Positions 34,263 to 43,637 are shown, counted from the stretch's first letter. The stretch is DNA of 64,000 nucleotides from JACPPO01 sp965262505 (GCA_965262505.1 CBDHFM010000030.1:3596001-3660000); one strand, 5' to 3'. Made by a program: numbers and translations. Notes: generated from the letters alone by a model not told the origin.

Positions 34263-35474
34263 TCACGCCTGTGCCTCCGCTTCGATCGCGGTCAATACAC
34301 CGTCCAGCATGTCCACGGCGCGATCGATGTCAGCGGCTTCGATATTCAGCGCCGGCAGAAAGCGAACCGCTGTCTCGTCCGTTCGGTTGACGAGCAAGCC
34401 ACGGTCGCGGGCCGCATCGACAACGCGCGTGGCATCCATGCTCAATTGGATGGCGCGCATGAGGCCGACGCCGCGCACCTCGACGATGGACGGATGCCGC
34501 AGCGCGAGCGCGCGGAGTCGCCGCTCGAAGTGGACGCCAACTGTCTTCACGTGGTCGATAAGGCCGCCGATCAACTGGTCGAGGACGAACACCGCGGCAC
34601 GGGTACCCAGCAGGTTGCCGCCATATGTGCTGCCATGATCGCCTGGCGACACCGCCTGCGCGACGCGTTCCGAGACGAGGGCGGCCCCGATCGGTACGCC
34701 ACCGCCCAGCGCCTTCCCGACGGACATGAGGTCAGGCCGGAGGCCGAGCGCCGGCGCGTAAAAGGGATAACCGGTGCGACCGAGCCCGGTCTGCACTTCG
34801 TCGGCGATGTACAGCGCACCTGTCCGCGCGCACGCATCGTTGATGGCCGCTGCGAACTGTGGCGACAGCGGACGGATGCCGCCTTCGCCCAGGATGGGCT
34901 CGGCAATGATCGCCGCCGTGCGGTCGGTGACCGCGGCCGCCAGGGTTTCGGGCCTGAGTGGATCGACGAAGGTCACTGGTTCGATGAGCGGCCCGAAGGG
35001 CGCGCGATAGTGCTCGTCGTGCGTCACCGACAGCGCGCCCATCGTCCGGCCGGAAAACGCGCCCTCCACAGCCACAAAGCCGGTTCGCAGCGTGGCACCC
35101 TGGCTATACCAGTAGCGGCGGGCGAACTTGAGGCACGCCTCGACCGCTTCCGTGCCGCTGTTGCAGAAAAACGTGCGCGATAGGCCCGAGAGCTGCGCCA
35201 GCCGCATCGCGGCCTCGGCCTGGTACGGATGGTAGTACAGGTTCGACGTGTGCAGCAGCGTCGCCGACTGATCCGCTATCGCCGCCGTGAGGCCAGGATG
35301 CGCGTGGCCAAGTGAGGCCACGCCGATGCCGGACACAAAGTCGAGATATTCGTGGCCGTCGACGTCGAAGAGCCGTGAGCCGACGCCCCGGACGAACGCG
35401 ACCGGTTGCCGCTTATACGTCTGGAGCACGTGGCGCGATTCGCACTCCCGGATGTCGTCGAGCGTCACCGTCAT
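34263..35474 (-). CDS. argD: Acetylornithine aminotransferase
   Basis: 403 residues, class III PLP aminotransferase. F-C-N-S-G-T-E-A-V-E-A-C-L-K and I-A-D-E-V-Q-T-G-L-G-R-T-G are the cofactor-binding blocks, and S-V-G-K-A-L-G-G-G-V-P-I carries the Schiff-base lysine. It converts N-acetylglutamate semialdehyde to acetylornithine. Start ATG 35474 overlaps the argB stop by four bases. Its place between argB and argJ fits arginine synthesis rather than ornithine or GABA catabolism. Confidence 0.94.
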   Translation of the reverse strand: MTVTLDDIRECESRHVLQTYKRQPVAFVRGVGSRLFDVDGHEYLDFVSGIGVASLGHAHPGLTAAIADQSATLLHTSNLYYHPYQAEAAMRLAQLSGLSRTFFCNSGTEAVEACLKFARRYWYSQGATLRTGFVAVEGAFSGRTMGALSVTHDEHYRAPFGPLIEPVTFVDPLRPETLAAAVTDRTAAIIAEPILGEGGIRPLSPQFAAAINDACARTGALYIADEVQTGLGRTGYPFYAPALGLRPDLMSVGKALGGGVPIGAALVSERVAQAVSPGDHGSTYGGNLLGTRAAVFVLDQLIGGLIDHVKTVGVHFERRLRALALRHPSIVEVRGVGLMRAIQLSMDATRVVDAARDRGLLVNRTDETAVRFLPALNIEAADIDRAVDMLDGVLTAIEAEAQA

Positions 35475-36280
35475 CGCACCACCTGCGTGCAGCCGGGCAA
35501 CGGCGTCCGGGTGCCGGCCAGAGCCTCCATGCGCACGTCGCGGCCGTCGGCGATGAGCACGTCGCCAACGCCTTTACGGAGCGCGGTGCGGCAAGCCTCG
35601 AGCTTCGCCACCATACCCCTGCTTGCCGTGCCCGTCCGGATCAGGCGCGCCGCGGCACGGGAGGTCAGCCGCTCGATCGTCTGTCCGGCGGCGTCCAGCA
35701 CGCCGGCCGTCCCACCGGCAATCACCAGGCGCCGCGCGCCGAGCTGGACCGCCAGGTGAGAGGCGAGCGTGTCGGCGTTGACGTTGAGGAGCTGACCCGC
35801 ACGGGTGGCGCCCACGCAGGCCACGACCGGCACGTAGCCGCGCGCGAGCAGGTCAGTGAGCAGCTGCGGCGAGCCGTTGTGCATCGGTGATCCCACCAGT
35901 CCAAGATCGACTTTCGAGCCCGCCACGCTCGCGACAGGCGCGGCGCGTCGCACCGTGACCACCGCCGTGTCGGCACCAGTGAGCCCCACCGGCCTCGCGC
36001 CGGCCCGGCGGAGCGCCGCCACCAGCCGCGTATTGATGGCGCCGGCCAGGACCGCCACGACGACGTCAAGCGTGCGCGCATCGGTGATGCGGAGGCCGTC
36101 AATCTGCTGTTTCGGGATGCCGGCGGTCGCAAGGGCAGCGTCAATCTCGCGCCCGCCTCCGTGGACCACGACCAGCGACGCGTGCGCGGCAAGCAACGCG
36201 ATCCCTTCCGCGACGTGCTGGAGATCCTCCGGCCGCTCGAGCAGTTCGCCCCCCAGCTTCAGGACGAGGCGGCGCTTCAC
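35471..36280 (-). CDS. argB: Acetylglutamate kinase
   Basis: 269 residues. L-K-L-G-G-E-L-L and V-V-H-G-G-G-R-E-I-D-A bind ATP and acetylglutamate; V-N-A-D-T-L-A-S-H-L-A lies in the active cleft. It phosphorylates N-acetylglutamate, usually the arginine-controlled step when ArgJ recycles acetyl groups. The short N-terminus lacks the extra helix that makes arginine-sensitive hexamers, so feedback inhibition is uncertain. It overlaps argC by four bases and argD by four bases. Confidence 0.93.
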   Translation of the reverse strand: MKRRLVLKLGGELLERPEDLQHVAEGIALLAAHASLVVVHGGGREIDAALATAGIPKQQIDGLRITDARTLDVVVAVLAGAINTRLVAALRRAGARPVGLTGADTAVVTVRRAAPVASVAGSKVDLGLVGSPMHNGSPQLLTDLLARGYVPVVACVGATRAGQLLNVNADTLASHLAVQLGARRLVIAGGTAGVLDAAGQTIERLTSRAAARLIRTGTASRGMVAKLEACRTALRKGVGDVLIADGRDVRMEALAGTRTPLPGCTQVVR

Positions 36281-37317
36281 AGCAGGCCCGTGCGCTCGTC
36301 GAGGCCGAGCAGGATGTTCAGGTTCTGCACCGCCTGGCCGGCGGCGCCCTTTATGAGATTGTCGAGGACGGAAACCATGACGAGCCGCCCGCCGGCCTCG
36401 TCAACCCTCCAGCCGATGTCGCAGAAGTTGCTGTAAGCGACGTGCTTGATCTCGGGGAGTTCGCCTCCGGTCAGCCGCACGAACGGCGCCGATGCATACG
36501 CGCGCTGCAGCGCGTCGGTCACTTGTGCCCCCGTCGTGCCGCGGCGCAGCAACCCGTAGATTGTCTCGAGGAGGCCTCGATCGAGCGGCACGAGGTGTGG
36601 TACGAACGTCACCGAAGAGCCGAGCTCCTGTTCGATCTCGGCGGTATGCCGGTGGGAGAACACGCCATACGCGGCCACGCTACCGTGGTTCTCTGAGAAA
36701 TGCGTCCGGTCGCTCGGCGTCTTGCCGGCGCCGGAAATCCCCGACTTGGCGTCGACGACAATGGTGCCTTCGAGCAGTCCTGCAAGTGCGAGCGGCTCGA
36801 GCGCCAGGAGAGCGGCGGTCGGGTAGCAACCGGGGCAAGACACGAGAGTGGCCCGACGAATGGCCTCTGCGTGCCGCTCGGACAGTCCGTAGACGACCCC
36901 CGCGGGCATCGTGCTGGTGGCCGGATACCATCGCTGTCGATCGGCATCGTCAAGGATGCGGAAGGCTCCCGAGAGGTCGATCACGCGTCTGTCGCGCTGG
37001 AGGAGCGCGGTTCCGACCTCGGCCGACGCCGCCTCGGGCAGTGCCAGAAAGACAACGTCCGCGTTGGCCGCGAGTCGGTCCACGTCCAGCGGCATCACCG
37101 TGCCGTCCCAGATGCGCTTCAGCGCCGGGAGGGGCCGCGGCGCGCTGGTGGCGCCGGACGACATCGCGTCGGTGAGCGTCACGGCCGGATGCCTGGCCAG
37201 CAGGCGGACGAGCTCCTGGCCGGCGTAACCGGTCGCGCCAGCCACCGCGACGCGGGTGCGCGCGGCGGGCGGCGCGGCCACCGGCTGCTCAGTTGCGCGA
37301 GGGACAGCTGTCGCCAT
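36277..37317 (-). CDS. argC: N-acetyl-gamma-glutamyl-phosphate reductase
   Basis: 346 residues from ATG 37317; a TTG at 37326 would add three residues. The N-terminus has about 20 Pro/Ala-rich residues before V-A-V-A-G-A-T-G-Y-A-G-Q-E-L-V-R (NADP fold). S-C-P-G-C-Y-P-T holds the catalytic cysteine. First gene of the argCBDJF operon, reading away from argR across an 88-base gap that holds a strong palindrome. Confidence 0.94.
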   Translation of the reverse strand: MATAVPRATEQPVAAPPAARTRVAVAGATGYAGQELVRLLARHPAVTLTDAMSSGATSAPRPLPALKRIWDGTVMPLDVDRLAANADVVFLALPEAASAEVGTALLQRDRRVIDLSGAFRILDDADRQRWYPATSTMPAGVVYGLSERHAEAIRRATLVSCPGCYPTAALLALEPLALAGLLEGTIVVDAKSGISGAGKTPSDRTHFSENHGSVAAYGVFSHRHTAEIEQELGSSVTFVPHLVPLDRGLLETIYGLLRRGTTGAQVTDALQRAYASAPFVRLTGGELPEIKHVAYSNFCDIGWRVDEAGGRLVMVSVLDNLIKGAAGQAVQNLNILLGLDERTGLL

Positions 37318-37336
37318 GGTTATCAACCGTCGAAAA

Positions 37337-37368
37337 GACTATTTATACATTGTTATGCATAAATAGTC
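37337..37368. promoter_or_regulatory. Palindrome in argC-argR gap, probable ARG boxes
   Basis: Arms GACTATTTAT (37337-37346) and ATAAATAGTC (37359-37368) are perfect complements around a 12-base centre. The A+T-rich TTTAT...ATAAA core resembles the paired ARG boxes bound by ArgR hexamers, and the site is between divergent argCBDJF and argR-argH. It stands out strongly from the G+C-rich surroundings. Confidence 0.65.
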
Positions 37369-37405
37369 AAGACTTGGTGTAAGCTACCAGGCGACCGAGT
37401 CACTT

Positions 37406-37858
37406 ATGAAAGCCCGCCGCCAGTCGGTGATCCTGGACGTCGTCCAGCGGCAGCTGGTGCGTAACCAGGAGCAGCTGCGGCGTCTGGTGCGTGCGGCGGG
37501 GTTTGACGTGACGCAGTCGACCCTGTCCCGCGATGTCCGCGAACTGGCGCTCGTCAAGGGAGGCCCGGACGCCGCCTACCAGGCGGCCGTGCCCGCCGGT
37601 TCCAACGGGCACGCGGCGAGATCGCTGCTGAACCGCGCCGTGGCCGAGTACCTGGCGCGGGTCGATCGCGTGCAGCAGCTGGTGGTACTGCGCACGGGCC
37701 CCGGCCAGGCACAATTACTCGGCGTGGCGCTCGACCGCGCGCGCCTGCCCGAGGTCGTCGGCACCATTGCCGGCGACGACACGATTCTCGCGATCGCGCC
37801 CGACGTCCGCCGCGCACGCGCGCTCGTGAAGTGGCTCGAAGGGTTGTCTGGAACATGA
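37406..37858 (+). CDS. argR: Arginine repressor
   Basis: 150 residues. N-terminal winged helix (V-R-N-Q-E-Q-L-R-R-L-V-R-A-A-G-F-D-V-T-Q and S-T-L-S-R-D-V-R-E-L), where S-T-L-S-R-D is the recognition helix. The C-terminal domain has V-L-R-T-G-P-G-Q-A and G-T-I-A-G-D-D-T-I, the arginine-binding G-T-x-A-G-D-D motif. It forms hexamers and controls arginine genes; the 5' palindrome is its likely site. It is followed by argH after 13 bases. Confidence 0.92.
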   Translation: MKARRQSVILDVVQRQLVRNQEQLRRLVRAAGFDVTQSTLSRDVRELALVKGGPDAAYQAAVPAGSNGHAARSLLNRAVAEYLARVDRVQQLVVLRTGPGQAQLLGVALDRARLPEVVGTIAGDDTILAIAPDVRRARALVKWLEGLSGT

Positions 37859-37871
37859 GGGCGACCAGCAC

Positions 37872-39281
37872 ATGACGCTCTGGTCTGGCCGGTTCGAGGG
37901 CGCGCCGGATCCGGCGGCGTTTGACTTCGGGCTGTCGTTCGGCTTCGATCGCGCGCTCTTCGAAGACGATGTCGCGGGCAGCATCGCGTGGGCGGAGGCG
38001 CTCGGTGCCGCCGACGTCGTATCGGAGGAGGACGCCAGCGCGATCGTATCCGGACTGAAGGCGATCCTCGAGGAGGGGCGGCAGGATCCGTCGTACGTGT
38101 CGGGCCCAGACGAAGACATTCACAGCTTCGTCGAACGCAAGTTGATCGAACGCATCGGCGATGCCGGCCGCCGCCTTCATACGGGGCGATCACGCAACGA
38201 GCAGGTGTCGCTCGACCTGCGGTTGTATCTGCGGCGGCGCATGCCCGCACTGCAGGCCGGAGTAGCGGCGCTGGTTGCCGCGTGCGCGGACCAGGCTGGG
38301 CGTGCCGGGTCGGCACTCATGCCGTCATACACGCACCTGCGCCGCGCACAGCCGGTCTTGGTGGCGCACTATTTCCTGTCCCACGCGGCGGCGTTGCGCC
38401 GCGACCACGCAAGGCTGGCCACGGCGGCCGAGGAGGCGGACGCTCTGACGCTGGGATCGGGCGCGGTGGCGGGGACGAGCTATCCCGTCGATACGACCCG
38501 GCTTGCCCGTGCGCTCGGCTTTTCTCGCGTTGTCCGGAACAGCGTCGACGCCTCGTCCGACCGCGATTTCGTGGCGTCGTTTCTCTACGCGACGTCTCTG
38601 GTGATGGTGCATCTGAGCCGCCTGGCCGAGGATCTGATCATCTTCACCGGAGAGGAATACGGGTTCTTCGATCTGGCGGATGCCTCGGCGACCGGCAGCA
38701 GCATGATGCCGCAGAAGAAGAATCCGGATGCGCTCGAACTCGTGCGCGGGAAGGCGGGGCGGGCGGTGGGCCGGTTGACAGGGTGGCTCGCCACGATGAA
38801 GGGACTGCCGAGCGGCTACAACAAGGATCTCCAGGAAGACAAGGAAGCGGTGTTCGACGCCGAGGCGACTCTTGCAACGTCGGTTGCCGCGGCGCACGCG
38901 GTGGTTTCGCGGCTGGCGCTCGACGCCGGACGCACGGAGCGCGCGGCGTCCGGCCTGCTGCTCGCGACCGATGTAGCCGACTACCTGGTGTCGCGAGGGA
39001 TGCCGTTCAGGCGCGCGCATGAAGTCGTAGGCGGCATGGTCAGACGGCTTCTGGCCGAGGGGCGCGATTTCAGCACGTTGACGCCGAAGGAATGGCACGA
39101 CGCCAGCGATATGTTCGGCGAGGACGCGCCACGTGCCGCTACCGCCCTGGCATCGGTGCAGGCCCGCCGGACGCCGCAGTCCACGAGCCCTGAGGCGGTC
39201 CGTCAGGCGCTTGACGAATGTCGTGCCTGGCTGGGGCGGGCGGACTGGAAAAGGGAACCCCCCGATCCCAAGCCCGCATGA
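37872..39281 (+). CDS. argH: Argininosuccinate lyase
   Basis: 469 residues. H-T-G-R-S-R-N-E-Q-V, T-H-L-R-R-A-Q-P-V (catalytic His region) and T-G-S-S-M-M-P-Q-K-K-N-P-D are diagnostic of argininosuccinate lyase. It splits argininosuccinate to arginine and fumarate. Start ATG 37872 follows a GAGGG. It is co-transcribed with argR. argG lies 2.6 kb downstream, separated by fabI, an unknown gene and a divergent oxidoreductase. Confidence 0.94.
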   Translation: MTLWSGRFEGAPDPAAFDFGLSFGFDRALFEDDVAGSIAWAEALGAADVVSEEDASAIVSGLKAILEEGRQDPSYVSGPDEDIHSFVERKLIERIGDAGRRLHTGRSRNEQVSLDLRLYLRRRMPALQAGVAALVAACADQAGRAGSALMPSYTHLRRAQPVLVAHYFLSHAAALRRDHARLATAAEEADALTLGSGAVAGTSYPVDTTRLARALGFSRVVRNSVDASSDRDFVASFLYATSLVMVHLSRLAEDLIIFTGEEYGFFDLADASATGSSMMPQKKNPDALELVRGKAGRAVGRLTGWLATMKGLPSGYNKDLQEDKEAVFDAEATLATSVAAAHAVVSRLALDAGRTERAASGLLLATDVADYLVSRGMPFRRAHEVVGGMVRRLLAEGRDFSTLTPKEWHDASDMFGEDAPRAATALASVQARRTPQSTSPEAVRQALDECRAWLGRADWKREPPDPKPA

Positions 39282-39409
39282 CCAGATCCGGACGAAATCC
39301 TTCCCAAAGGTCTTGGTTCTGGGATTTGGGATTCGGGATTTGATTTGCTAAACTTCCACCACCTATATCCTTTCCCATCCCGCCTGAAAGGAACGGCTCC
39401 GGGGGAGTA

Positions 39410-40129
39410 ATGCAGCAACGCCGGCTTCGGCTGGGTGACATTCTCGACGACTATTGTCCGCGTGAGCGCCGCATCACCAATCATGCCGTGGTGGCGATGA
39501 TTGACGATCAGGTGAAGCAGACTCGCTGCACCACATGCGATGCGGACCATGAGTACAAGGCGGCCAGGGTGCCGCCGCCGCGCCGGAAGCGACCGGACGC
39601 CGCGGTCGGCGATTCGGCCGAGGGTCTGCTGCGTCCACCGACGGCGCCTGAGGATACCGGGCCGCTGGAGGAGGTATCCACTGCGGACGTGACGACGTCC
39701 GAGGCGCTTGAGACACCGCCATTGCCTGACGACACCGGTGCCGATGAAGAGCCGATGGCCGCGGATGCCGACAACGGGGATGGGCCGGTGCATCGCCGGT
39801 TGATTCGCGCCACGTTGCCCCGCCGGGATGGTCAGGCACCGGAGCGCAGGAGTCCTGACTTTACCGTTCGCCAACCCGGCGGCCGCGGTGGCCGGGAGCC
39901 GGACGGCAATAAGGAAGGTCAGCGAGGCAAGGGGCGCCGCCCGATGCGTGCACAGGGGGGCTCACAGCCCCCGCGTTTTGGGGGACCACGTCAGGGTTCC
40001 GGCGGTTCCAGAACCGGCTCCGGCCAGGGGGGGGCGTCTGGCAATCGCTCCGGCCATCCCGACGGTCCACGCGGAAACAGGCCGGGCCAGGGCCCAGGCC
40101 GTGGCGGCGGCCGCAGGCGCGGACGGTAA
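39410..40129 (+). CDS. Low-complexity protein with CxxC motif and Gly/Arg-rich tail
   Basis: 239 residues. The first 55 residues look conserved (R-L-G-D-I-L-D-D-Y-C-P-R-E-R-R-I-T-N-H-A-V-V) and contain R-C-T-T-C-D-A-D-H-E-Y, a possible metal-binding knuckle. A long Pro/Glu/Asp region (about 70-130) follows, and the tail (about 155-239) is rich in Gly, Arg, Ser and Asn in RGG-like spacing, as in RNA-binding or chaperone-like proteins. It precedes fabI by three bases. No family recognised. Codon composition matches neighbours. Probably real because of the structured N-terminus. Confidence 0.6.
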   Translation: MQQRRLRLGDILDDYCPRERRITNHAVVAMIDDQVKQTRCTTCDADHEYKAARVPPPRRKRPDAAVGDSAEGLLRPPTAPEDTGPLEEVSTADVTTSEALETPPLPDDTGADEEPMAADADNGDGPVHRRLIRATLPRRDGQAPERRSPDFTVRQPGGRGGREPDGNKEGQRGKGRRPMRAQGGSQPPRFGGPRQGSGGSRTGSGQGGASGNRSGHPDGPRGNRPGQGPGRGGGRRRGR

Positions 40130-40132
40130 CGG

Positions 40133-40906
40133 TTGTCCGATTTCGCCGGCAAACATGGCCTGATCGTCGGCGTGGCCAACAAGCGGTCGATTGCGTGGGC
40201 GATCGCACAGGCAACCTCCCGCCGCGGCGCGCGCCTCGCGATCACCTATCAGGGCCGATTCGAGGAACACGTCAACGAGTTGTCCCAGGGGCTTGGTGAG
40301 CCGGCGCTCGTCCTGCCATGCGATGTCACGTCGGACGCCGACATCGAGGCGGTGTTCGCGAGGGTTGATCAGGAATTCGGTGGCCTTGACTTCGTCGTGC
40401 ATGGTGCGGCGTTTGCGCTACGCGAGGAGCTCTCATCACCATTTGCCGATACGACCCGCGAGGGTTTCCGGATCGCCCTCGACATCTCCACATACTCGCT
40501 GATTGCGCTCACCAGAGGCGCGCTGCCGCTCATGGAAAAGCGCGGCGGCGGTAGCGTCCTGACACTGACGTACCTCGGCAGCGATCGCGTCTTCCCGAAC
40601 TACAACGTGATGGGCGTGGCCAAGGCAGCTCTGGAGGCCACCGTTCGCTATCTAGCCGCCGATGTCGGGCCGAAGGCCATCCGCGTCAACGCGATTTCCG
40701 CGGGACCTATCAAGACGCTGGCGGCCGCCGGTATCTCAGGTTTCTCGAATATTCTCAACGTCTATCGCGATCGGGCGCCATTGAGGCGGAACGTCGAGGC
40801 TGGCGAGGTCGGGGAAGCCGCAGCGTTTCTCCTGAGCGACGCCGGCAAGGGCGTGACCGGCGAAGTCATGATGGTCGATGCAGGGTTCCACATCACCGGC
40901 ATGTAG
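40133..40906 (+). CDS. fabI: Enoyl-ACP reductase (FabI)
   Basis: 257 residues from TTG 40133. The sequence I-V-G-V-A-N-K-R-S-I-A-W-A-I-A is the FabI-type nucleotide loop (longer than in other SDRs). Y-N-V-M-G-V-A-K-A-A-L-E is the catalytic Y-x(6)-K pattern, and the C-terminal G-E-V-M-M-V-D-A-G-F-H-I is typical. It reduces the last double bond in fatty-acid elongation with NADH, in the cytoplasm. Nothing nearby belongs to fatty-acid synthesis. Confidence 0.92.
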   Translation: MSDFAGKHGLIVGVANKRSIAWAIAQATSRRGARLAITYQGRFEEHVNELSQGLGEPALVLPCDVTSDADIEAVFARVDQEFGGLDFVVHGAAFALREELSSPFADTTREGFRIALDISTYSLIALTRGALPLMEKRGGGSVLTLTYLGSDRVFPNYNVMGVAKAALEATVRYLAADVGPKAIRVNAISAGPIKTLAAAGISGFSNILNVYRDRAPLRRNVEAGEVGEAAAFLLSDAGKGVTGEVMMVDAGFHITGM

Positions 40907-41070
40907 GTTTAGCAGCCCGTTGCGAAAGTCCGCCTGCGTTCGACGAACGATGCATCCTCGCGCCCTGCGTTGCTCCTCCTTCAAATACAGGCGGTATTCT
41001 CAGTCGTCCCGCCTTGTCCGCGAGGCGCCTCGCTCGTCTCGGTGCGACGCCGCACTTTCGCCACGGGCCG

Positions 41071-41784
41071 CTAGCGTCCCCACTGCTCCGTCCGGATCTG
41101 GGCTTCCGGTACCCCCAACGCCTTGAGCGTGGAGACCGACTCGTTCACCAGCGGTTCCGGCCCACAGACAAGGCAGAGCGTTGCTGGCGGCTCGTGCAGT
41201 ACAGCTTCGAAATGCGATCGGCCGATTCGCCCGCGGCGACCCGACCAGGACGAGCTCGGGTCGCGCGTGACCGTCTGGTGCAGCTCGAGCCGCCCAACGG
41301 TCGCGTGCTCGTGCAGTTCGTCGATGAACGCGAACTCGTCGCCGCGCCGCGCGCTATAGAGGAGTGAAATCGGAGGCGCGGCGGCGCGCCGCAGCATGTG
41401 ATCGAGCATGGACCGCAGCGGGGCGATCCCTGTCCCACCGGCGACACACAGCACCCGGTGGCCATGCGTCATGTCCGGTAGCGTGAACGCGCCGACCGGT
41501 CCTTCGATGTCGATCAGGGTACCAGGGGTGGCGGACGAGAGGTTCGTTCCCGGATCTCCGCTGGCGTCGACCGCGATGAGCAACTCGATGCGCCGGGTTT
41601 CGGCGGCTCGCTCGGGCGAGCAGGCGATCGAAAAGGGCCGCCGTTCGCTCCGCCCGTGCGCGGCAACCATCACCGCCTGGCCCGGAAGGAACTCCAGCCC
41701 TCGGGCGGGGAGATCCATGCTGACCAGCCGCGACCGCGGCGTGACCGCGACCAGGTCGATGATTGGCACCGTGACGACCGACAC
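41071..41784 (-). CDS. FAD/NAD(P)H-dependent oxidoreductase (ferredoxin reductase-like)
   Basis: 237 residues from GTG 41784 (S-V-V-T-V-P-I-I-D-L-V). A longer frame running to 43158 is a shadow of argG. The FAD-binding barrel has R-R-P-F-S-I-A (R-x-Y/F-S-type motif, Phe instead of Tyr). The nucleotide-binding domain has G-G-T-G-I-A-P-L-R-S-M and V-C-G-P-E-P-L-V. No fused iron-sulfur or globin domain, so the partner electron carrier is separate and unknown. Divergent from argG. Confidence 0.82.
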   Translation of the reverse strand: MSVVTVPIIDLVAVTPRSRLVSMDLPARGLEFLPGQAVMVAAHGRSERRPFSIACSPERAAETRRIELLIAVDASGDPGTNLSSATPGTLIDIEGPVGAFTLPDMTHGHRVLCVAGGTGIAPLRSMLDHMLRRAAAPPISLLYSARRGDEFAFIDELHEHATVGRLELHQTVTRDPSSSWSGRRGRIGRSHFEAVLHEPPATLCLVCGPEPLVNESVSTLKALGVPEAQIRTEQWGR

Positions 41785-41844
41785 AGCGTGAAGTGTACCC
41801 TTGCGGAACCGCCACACGCCGTATGATGGTGGGTCGGAGAACCG

Positions 41845-43197
41845 ATGGCGAAGATTCTGCAGAGCGTTCCGGTCGACCAGAAGGTCGGCATTGCCTTTTC
41901 CGGTGGCTTGGACACGAGTGCCGCCCTTCACTGGATGCGGGCCAAGGGCGCAGTCCCGTACGCGTACACGGCCAACCTCGGGCAGCCCGACGAGCCAGAC
42001 TACGACGAGATTCCACGCCGGGCGCTGCAGTACGGCGCAGAGAAGGCGCGGCTGGTCGACTGTCGTGCACAGCTCGTCTCCGAGGGCCTCGCAGTCCTCC
42101 AGTGCGGCGCGTTTCATATCTCGACCGCCGGTGTCCCGTACTTCAACACCACGCCGGTGGGCCGCGCGGTCACCGGCACGATGCTCGTCGTCGCGATGAG
42201 GCAGGACGAGGTGCATATCTGGGGCGACGGCAGCACGTTCAAGGGCAACGATATCGAGCGCTTCTACCGGTACGGGCTGCTGGCGAACCCCAACCTGCGT
42301 ATCTATAAGCCGTGGCTCGACCAGGCGTTCATCGACGAGCTCGGGGGCCGGACTGAGATGTCGGAATACATGCGCGCCGCGGGGTTGCCGTATCGCATGA
42401 CCGTGGACAAGGCGTACTCCACGGATTCGAACATCCTGGGTGCGACCCACGAAGCCAAGGATCTCGAGCGGCTCGACACCGGCTTCAGGATTGTCGAGCC
42501 GATCATGGGTGTGCCGTTCTGGCGGGACGATGTCGCCGTCAAGGCGGAGGAAGTGACCATCCGGTTTGACGAGGGGCAGCCGGTCGCCCTGAACGGCATG
42601 TCGTTCAACGACCCGGTCGAGCTCCTGCTCGAAGCCAACAGGATTGGGGGCCGTCATGGCCTCGGCATGAGCGATCAGATCGAGAACCGCGTCATCGAGG
42701 CGAAGAGCCGCGGGATCTACGAGGCGCCCGGCCTCGCGCTGCTGTTCGTCGGCTACGAGCGGCTCGTCACCGGTATCCACAACGAGGACACCATCGAGCA
42801 GTACCGCGACAACGGTCGGCGACTGGGCCGGCTCTTGTACCAGGGCCGCTGGTTCGATCCGCAAGCCATGATGCTGCGGACGGAAGCGCAGCGGTGGGTG
42901 GCGGGGCCGATTACGGGCGAGGTTGTTCTTGAGCTGCGGCGCGGCAACGATTACTCGATCCTCGACACGAGGAGCCCCAATCTGACCTACAAGCCCGAGC
43001 GCTTGACGATGGAGAAGAGCGAGTCGCTGTTTACTCCACAGGACCGCATCGGCCAGCTCACCATGCAGAACCTCGACATCGTCGACACGCGCGACAAGTT
43101 CCTCACGTACGTGAAGACAGGCGTGCTGGCGCCAACCGCCGGCTCCGCACTGCCGCACCCGCTCGACGCTGATTCCAAGGACGTAGAGAAGGACTAG
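41845..43197 (+). CDS. argG: Argininosuccinate synthase
   Basis: 450 residues. F-S-G-G-L-D-T-S is the PP-loop for ATP, with the further blocks Y-F-N-T-T-P-V-G-R-A-V-T-G-T and W-G-D-G-S-T-F-K-G-N-D-I-E-R-F-Y. The length fits the longer (about 445 residue) E. coli-type branch rather than the short 400-residue type. It joins citrulline and aspartate. It is separate from argR-argH but on the same strand, with its own start region (TATGAT 41822-41827, GGAG before the ATG). Confidence 0.93.
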   Translation: MAKILQSVPVDQKVGIAFSGGLDTSAALHWMRAKGAVPYAYTANLGQPDEPDYDEIPRRALQYGAEKARLVDCRAQLVSEGLAVLQCGAFHISTAGVPYFNTTPVGRAVTGTMLVVAMRQDEVHIWGDGSTFKGNDIERFYRYGLLANPNLRIYKPWLDQAFIDELGGRTEMSEYMRAAGLPYRMTVDKAYSTDSNILGATHEAKDLERLDTGFRIVEPIMGVPFWRDDVAVKAEEVTIRFDEGQPVALNGMSFNDPVELLLEANRIGGRHGLGMSDQIENRVIEAKSRGIYEAPGLALLFVGYERLVTGIHNEDTIEQYRDNGRRLGRLLYQGRWFDPQAMMLRTEAQRWVAGPITGEVVLELRRGNDYSILDTRSPNLTYKPERLTMEKSESLFTPQDRIGQLTMQNLDIVDTRDKFLTYVKTGVLAPTAGSALPHPLDADSKDVEKD

Positions 43198-43637
43198 GCC
43201 GGTCTGCGCTTGGCGTCTTCGACCGCGTCAACGGCGTCGGCGTCGGCCGCTGCCGCCACTCGGCGCGCGGCGTCGGTCTTGGCTACGCGCTTCTCACGGT
43301 ACATGCGGTTGTCCGCTATTGCGAGCAGCGCCTCGTACGCGTCGCCGTCGTGAGGGAACACCGCCGCGCCTGCGCTTATAGACAGCGTCAGCCGGTCGCC
43401 TGGGCGCCCGTCGAGTTCAATATGTTCGACAGCGTCCGCTAGTTCGGCGCGTTTGCTTTCCGCCTGCTCCTTTCCGCAATCGGTCAGCACGACGACGAAC
43501 TCGTCGCCCGCGTAGCGGACACACAAGTCGTAAGGGCGAATCGCGCCACGGAGCACGGCAGAGACCTCCCGCAGCGCGGTGTCGCCAACCTGGTGCCCGT
43601 AGGTGTCGTTGATGCGCTTGAAGTTGTCGAGGTCCAT
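43194..43637 (-). pseudogene. GGDEF domain fragment (cut from upstream HD-GYP gene by frameshift)
   Basis: 147 codons from the first ATG, M-D-L-D-N-F-K-R-I-N-D-T-Y-G-H. The same frame is open further upstream and reads D-P-L-T-G-L-P-N-T-R-A-L-F, the normal start of a GGDEF domain. The active-site loop is Y-A-G-D-E-F instead of GGDEF, so the first Gly is lost but activity may persist. The domain once continued the HD-GYP/GAF gene; a one-base shift near 43777-43786 separates them. It overlaps the end of argG by four bases. It may still be expressed from an internal start. Confidence 0.75.

Noticed and set aside
41071..43158. A 695-codon minus-strand open frame across argG
   Set aside because: Only its last 238 codons look like a protein (FAD/NAD oxidoreductase from GTG 41784). 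The rest is the complement of argG, which has all its motifs.
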